Shown here: positions 5,291 to 7,835 of the stretch, one piece after another
Layout of the letters: the number at the start of each line of letters is the position of its first letter
How positions within the stretch are numbered: the first letter of the stretch is position 1
DNA from: Acidobacteriota bacterium
GTDB taxonomy: Bacteria; Acidobacteriota; Terriglobia; Acidiferrales; UBA7541
Direction of reading: 5' to 3'
Assembly (NCBI GenBank): GCA_003224195.1
Contig: QHYP01000186.1
Span: forward strand, 1 to 7,835
Length of the DNA stretch: 7,835 nt
Translations under genes and position numbers: made by a program
Notes under the pieces: model-generated
The model's database searches: none
What the model was told of the DNA's origin: nothing
Seen by the model: only the letters and a program-made list of their open reading frames with translations

Positions 5291-6961
5291 ATGAGCCTCC
5301 ACACGTCCGATCGCCGCTCGTTTGAGCGGCACATAGCCTTCGCGCGTCCAACGATTGTTCTGCTGTCGTTGCTCGCGCTCCTCGAATGGCCCGGCACCAA
5401 GCCCGGCTCCCGTGCCCTCGTCTTCATCGTCACCTATTTTTTTCTCGCGCTTCTCATCATTGTCGCCGAGCGCATCCTCGAATCCCGCAATTGGCTTTTC
5501 CCCCTGGTGCTGGATCTCTTCGCCCTCGCCGTTTTTCTGTATCTGAGCCCCTCGCAGGTCGCCGTGTGGTTTCCCTATCTTTTTGTCGCTTACGCCACCG
5601 GCAGCCGCTGGGGGATTCGTCCCGCCGTTTTTCTCTTGGGCGTGCTCTCTCTCGCTCTCGTTTTCCGCACCGCCTTTCAAGGCCAGCTCCACTGGATGCG
5701 TGTCATCGGCTGGGTAAGCCTTGTCGCCGCCACCTTCGCGGCTGGCGCCGGACTCGCCTTCCTCGGCGACCGCAACCGCCGCTACGCGTCTGAAAACGAA
5801 TTCTTCGCCCGCATCAGCTCCACCCTCCAGGTGGATCAGGGCCTCGCGGAATCCCTGCGCCTCCTGCTCGACGAGCTCGCCGCCGAATTCCATTCCGAAG
5901 AAGCTCTCCTCGCTTATCGCGATCAGGAGCTCGAGCGCATCTTCCTCTGGCGCGTCAAATCCGGCGAAAGCGAACGCATCATTCCGGAAAACCTGCCGCT
6001 CTCCCGCGCCGATGGTTTTCTTCTCGACGACATGGACGCCACCGTCTGCTGGAACAGCCTGGAAAACACCGGCACCGGCTTCGGCTGGGACCGCCGCAAC
6101 GGCCGCCCGTTGAAAACTCTTCCGCGCCTCCCCGGCCCCGCGCAGCAGGAGCTCCGGCTTCGCTCGCTCATGTCCGTCACCTATGAACAGGATCGCCAGC
6201 CCGTGGGCCGCTTTTTCGTTCTCAACGGCCGCAGACCGTTTACCCGCGAAGATCTCGACTGGCTCGACCGCATCGTCATTCATCTCACCGCCTCGCTCGA
6301 AAATCTTTTCCTGCTTCGCCACATGCGCGCCCGCGCCATCGAAGGCGAGCGCAGCCGCATCTCCCGCGACCTCCACGACGGCATTCTCCAGACTCTCCTC
6401 AGCATCGAAATCCAGCTCGACGTCCTTCGCCGCAAATTTTCCGCCGCGCCGGACCAGGTCGCCTCCGGCCTCGCCACTCTCCAGCAAACCGTCAGGAACG
6501 AGTCCGCCGAGCTTCGCCATCTCGTCACCGATCTCCGCCCCCTCCGCGTCCAGAGCGCCGACCTCGTCGATCTCATGCGCGGCTTCGCCGAGCGCTTCCG
6601 CAACGAGTCCCCTCTGGCCCTCGATCTCATCATTGACTCGGTGGAAGTTCACGCTTCCGACCGCGTCTGCCGCGAGATTTTTCAGATTTACCGGGAAGCA
6701 CTCAACAACATAAAAAAGCATGCGAAGGCTTCCCATGTCGTGGTAAAACTGTCCCAGGATGACAGCCGCATCGTCCTCGTCGTGGACGACAACGGTGAAG
6801 GCTTCAGCTTTGCCGGACGATTCACGGGCGACGAACTCGACCGCTTGCGGCTGGGTCCGATTTCCATCAAGGAGCGTACCCGCACCGTGAGCGGGCTTTT
6901 GACCGTGGAGTCAAGCCCGGGTCATGGCGCGCGTCTGACGGTCGAAGTCCCCCTCGGCTGA
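5291..6961 (+). CDS. Membrane sensor histidine kinase, HisKA_3/NarL-DesK-like class
   Basis: A 556-residue integral-membrane sensor kinase. Six hydrophobic segments occupy about 17-33, 41-61, 68-86, 88-105, 109-127 and 136-157, with very short loops, so sensing is probably within the membrane. Residues about 163-340 form a cytosolic region resembling a GAF domain, weakly recognisable. The HisKA_3 dimerisation domain carries phosphoacceptor H362 in ERSRISRDLHDGILQ. The ATP-binding domain shows the N box EALNNIKKHA (N473, H477), the G1 box DDNGEGF (500-505), and a diverged second glycine region, LGPISIKER at 521-529 where many relatives have GLxGMxER, followed by SSPGHGARL. Autophosphorylation on H362 and transfer to the regulator 1 bp downstream are expected from the family. 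The ATG at 5291 has only a distant AGGA; an in-frame stop at 5258 limits the alternatives. Codons are strongly C-ending, which creates long antisense open frames that are not genes. The stimulus is unknown. Confidence 0.95.
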   Translation: MSLHTSDRRSFERHIAFARPTIVLLSLLALLEWPGTKPGSRALVFIVTYFFLALLIIVAERILESRNWLFPLVLDLFALAVFLYLSPSQVAVWFPYLFVAYATGSRWGIRPAVFLLGVLSLALVFRTAFQGQLHWMRVIGWVSLVAATFAAGAGLAFLGDRNRRYASENEFFARISSTLQVDQGLAESLRLLLDELAAEFHSEEALLAYRDQELERIFLWRVKSGESERIIPENLPLSRADGFLLDDMDATVCWNSLENTGTGFGWDRRNGRPLKTLPRLPGPAQQELRLRSLMSVTYEQDRQPVGRFFVLNGRRPFTREDLDWLDRIVIHLTASLENLFLLRHMRARAIEGERSRISRDLHDGILQTLLSIEIQLDVLRRKFSAAPDQVASGLATLQQTVRNESAELRHLVTDLRPLRVQSADLVDLMRGFAERFRNESPLALDLIIDSVEVHASDRVCREIFQIYREALNNIKKHAKASHVVVKLSQDDSRIVLVVDDNGEGFSFAGRFTGDELDRLRLGPISIKERTRTVSGLLTVESSPGHGARLTVEVPLG

Positions 6962-6962
6962 T

Positions 6963-7628
6963 ATGGCGAAAACAAAACAGCAAATCCGCGTCCTGGTGGC
7001 CGACGATCACGCCATCTTTCGCGACGGCCTCCGCAAGCTTCTCGAGGGCGACGAAGACATTACGATCGTCGGCGAAGCCTCCAACGGCGGCGACTGCATC
7101 AAGCTTCTTTCCAAGCTCAAGCCCGACATCCTTCTTCTCGATCTGCGCATGCCGGACAAGGACGGCCTCGCCGTCCTCGAAGAAGTGAACTTCGATTCGC
7201 TCCCCACGCGCGTCGTCGTCCTCACCGCCGCCGAAGACGACCGCGACGTCGTTCGCGCCATGCGCCTCGGCGCCCGCGGCGTCGTTCTGAAGCAGTCCGC
7301 CACCGACCTCCTCGTCAAGAGCATCCATCGCGTCTTCGCCGGCGAAATCTGGCTCGACAATCGCATGACCGCCGAAGTCATGAAGGCCTTTGCCAAGTCC
7401 GCCGATTCCGGCCCGCGCCGCGAAAAGCCGCTTTTGAGCGACCGCGAAAAAGAAATCGTCCAGCTCGTCGCCCAGGGCTTCCGCAACAAGGAAATTGGCG
7501 AAAAGCTCTTCATCAGCGAGCAGACGGTGAAGAATCACCTCCACAACATCTTCGACAAGCTCGGCGTCTCCGACCGCCTCGAACTCGCCTTATATGCAAT
7601 CCACCATCGGTTAATCGATCATTCTTGA
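6963..7628 (+). CDS. NarL/FixJ-family response regulator with LuxR-type HTH
   Basis: A 221-residue transcription regulator. REC domain at about 8-125: acidic pair D14/D15, phosphoacceptor D60 (in LLLDLRMPDKDG), T88 and K110. LuxR-type helix-turn-helix at about 157-213, with the recognition region SEQTVKNHLHNIFDKLGV. The ATG lies one base after the kinase stop codon, there is no strong Shine-Dalgarno sequence, and translation is probably coupled to the kinase. The pair is expected to be a cognate two-component system that controls unknown promoters. The oddity is the end of the gene: from 7590 codon use switches from C/G-ending to A/T-rich (TTA TAT GCA and so on). The last ten residues, AIHHRLIDHS (212-221), are encoded a second time just downstream at 7655-7684 with native-looking codons. 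The present 3' end therefore seems to be a replacement. Confidence 0.96.
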   Translation: MAKTKQQIRVLVADDHAIFRDGLRKLLEGDEDITIVGEASNGGDCIKLLSKLKPDILLLDLRMPDKDGLAVLEEVNFDSLPTRVVVLTAAEDDRDVVRAMRLGARGVVLKQSATDLLVKSIHRVFAGEIWLDNRMTAEVMKAFAKSADSGPRREKPLLSDREKEIVQLVAQGFRNKEIGEKLFISEQTVKNHLHNIFDKLGVSDRLELALYAIHHRLIDHS

Positions 7629-7654
7629 TTGCATCCTGAATGCCTTTGCGGGAC
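7590..7654 (+). other. Atypical A/T-rich segment carrying the recoded regulator 3' end
   Basis: If the original gene ran from the GCC at 7587-7589 through a Leu-Tyr codon pair into the copy at 7655, then about 65 bases here replace about 6, a net gain of 59. The segment supplies Leu-Tyr, the ten-residue tail with different codons, a TGA stop and about 26 bases of spacer. Composition differs sharply from both flanks. Its origin is unknown: a small mobile element, an element remnant, or conversion from a paralogue. Confidence 0.45.
7594..7634. repeat. Inverted repeat bracketing the recoded tail
   Basis: ATGCAATC (7594-7601) and GATTGCAT (7627-7634) are perfect 8-bp inverted repeats around a 25-base loop. 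The loop contains a smaller ATCG/CGAT pairing. The arms enclose nearly all of the recoded ten-residue tail and the stop codon. Confidence 0.6.
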
Positions 7655-7687
7655 GCCATTCACCACCGCCTGATCGACCACTCCTAG
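7640..7687 (+). pseudogene. Displaced second copy of the response regulator's C-terminal tail
   Basis: In a frame different from the regulator gene, bases 7655-7684 encode AIHHRLIDHS followed by TAG, identical in protein to the regulator's last ten residues. At the DNA level 21 of 30 bases match and all nine differences are synonymous. The codons are C/G-ending like the main gene. The reading frame is open only from ATG at 7640 (MPLRDAIHHRLIDHS), with a TGA directly before it. The best explanation is the gene's former 3' end, left behind after an insertion. Translation of the 15-codon frame is possible but unsupported: no clear Shine-Dalgarno sequence is seen. Confidence 0.6.
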
Positions 7688-7704
7688 CTCTCCTTTTCAG
7701 CCCG

Positions 7705-7779
7705 CTTTTGTAGAGGCCGGGCGGAATTTATCCCGACCTTGTCGGGAGCCCGGTTCTTTGTCCGCCGCCTTTTGTAGAG
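7705..7779. repeat. Pair of short direct repeats (CTTTTGTAGAG)
   Basis: The 11-mer CTTTTGTAGAG occurs at 7705-7715 and 7769-7779, 64 bases apart, each followed by a CCG-rich arm. The GTAG-plus-GC-palindrome form resembles the dispersed palindromic repeats common between genes in Acidobacteriota, from memory. The second unit lacks an obvious partner arm. Confidence 0.55.
7717..7759 (+). terminator. Two-tier hairpin, probable terminator of the kinase-regulator operon
   Basis: Inner stem TCCCGAC-CTT-GTCGGGA (7731-7747) is perfect. An outer stem, CCGGGC (7717-7722) with GCCCGG (7748-7753), encloses it with a one-sided 8-base bulge (7723-7730). TTCTTT (7754-7759) follows directly. The position, 90 bases past the regulator stop, suits an intrinsic terminator. 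The U-run is interrupted, so a palindromic repeat without terminator function is also possible. Confidence 0.55.
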
Positions 7780-7787
7780 CCCGCGCT

Positions 7788-7835
7788 TTAGAGTCTGTGT
7801 GACAGCCAGTGTTTTCCAGGAGGGCACGGCTTTAG
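7788..7835. other. Right-edge sequence, probably the start of another palindromic repeat
   Basis: The window ends in AGGAGGGCACGGCTTTAG. In form this is the left arm and loop of a GC-rich palindrome whose right arm would lie just past the edge. No gene is seen here. Confidence 0.3.

Noticed and set aside
5437..5443. Run of seven T bases inside the kinase gene as a phase-variation tract
   Set aside because: It encodes Phe-Phe in a membrane helix, the frame is intact, and seven bases is short for a contingency locus.
5243..6736. Long antisense open frame of 497 codons opposite the kinase gene
   Set aside because: It mirrors the strongly C-ending codon pattern of the kinase; the product is low-complexity and rich in Ala, Glu and Gly with no domain, while the plus-strand frame has complete kinase motifs.
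6867..7544. Antisense open frame of 225 codons opposite the regulator gene
   Set aside because: Shadow of the regulator's codon bias; no recognisable motif and it overlaps complete REC and HTH coding sequence.
7629..7835. CRISPR array or attC site in the right-end repeats
   Set aside because: Only two 11-base repeats at one spacing, no regular array, and no match to the integron core RYYYAAC/GTTRRRY pair.

Overview
The window looks like chromosomal DNA from a GC-rich member of the Acidobacteriota. Three things suggest this: a large FtsX/MacB-type permease of the ADOP class (acidobacterial duplicated orphan permease) with its typical N-terminus, a periplasmic adaptor beginning MDIQR of the kind usually found with such permeases, and GTAG-type palindromic repeats at the right end. 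No phylogenetic search was possible, so the assignment is inference.

Layout. Positions 4691 down to 1 (minus strand) hold a probable operon of three genes: a membrane-anchored HlyD/MacA-type adaptor (4691-3423), a response regulator fused to a PP2C/SpoIIE-type phosphatase (3383-2214, TTG start), and an ADOP permease (2152 to beyond base 1, cut by the window edge). The gaps are 39 and 61 bp and the second and third genes each have a clear Shine-Dalgarno sequence. No ABC ATPase gene is visible. Positions 4692-5058 are a gene-free stretch with a candidate promoter, two dyads and a longer stem-loop. A complete tRNA-His(GTG) gene lies at 5135-5059 on the minus strand. Divergent from it, on the plus strand, is a tightly coupled two-component pair: a six-helix membrane histidine kinase of the NarL/DesK-like HisKA_3 class (5291-6961) and, 1 bp later, a NarL/LuxR-type response regulator (6963-7628). 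The right end (7629-7835) has no gene but holds a displaced second copy of the regulator's tail, a strong two-tier hairpin that is probably the operon terminator, and short repeats.

How the genes may work together. The adaptor and permease would form the envelope part of an efflux or lipoprotein/substrate transport system. The REC-phosphatase protein between them suggests that phosphorylation controls a partner-switching or serine/threonine-phosphate pathway produced with the transporter. The kinase/regulator pair is a separate transcription unit; a link to the transporter operon is possible but not shown.

The most unusual observation is at the end of the response regulator gene. Its last ten residues (AIHHRLIDHS) are encoded twice, 59 bp apart and in different frames. 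All nine differences within the ten codons are synonymous. The copy now used as the gene's end has A/T-rich codons unlike the rest of the gene, while the displaced downstream copy has native codon use. An 8-bp inverted repeat brackets the recoded copy. This looks like a small insertion or conversion event that replaced the gene's 3' end with a synonymously different one.
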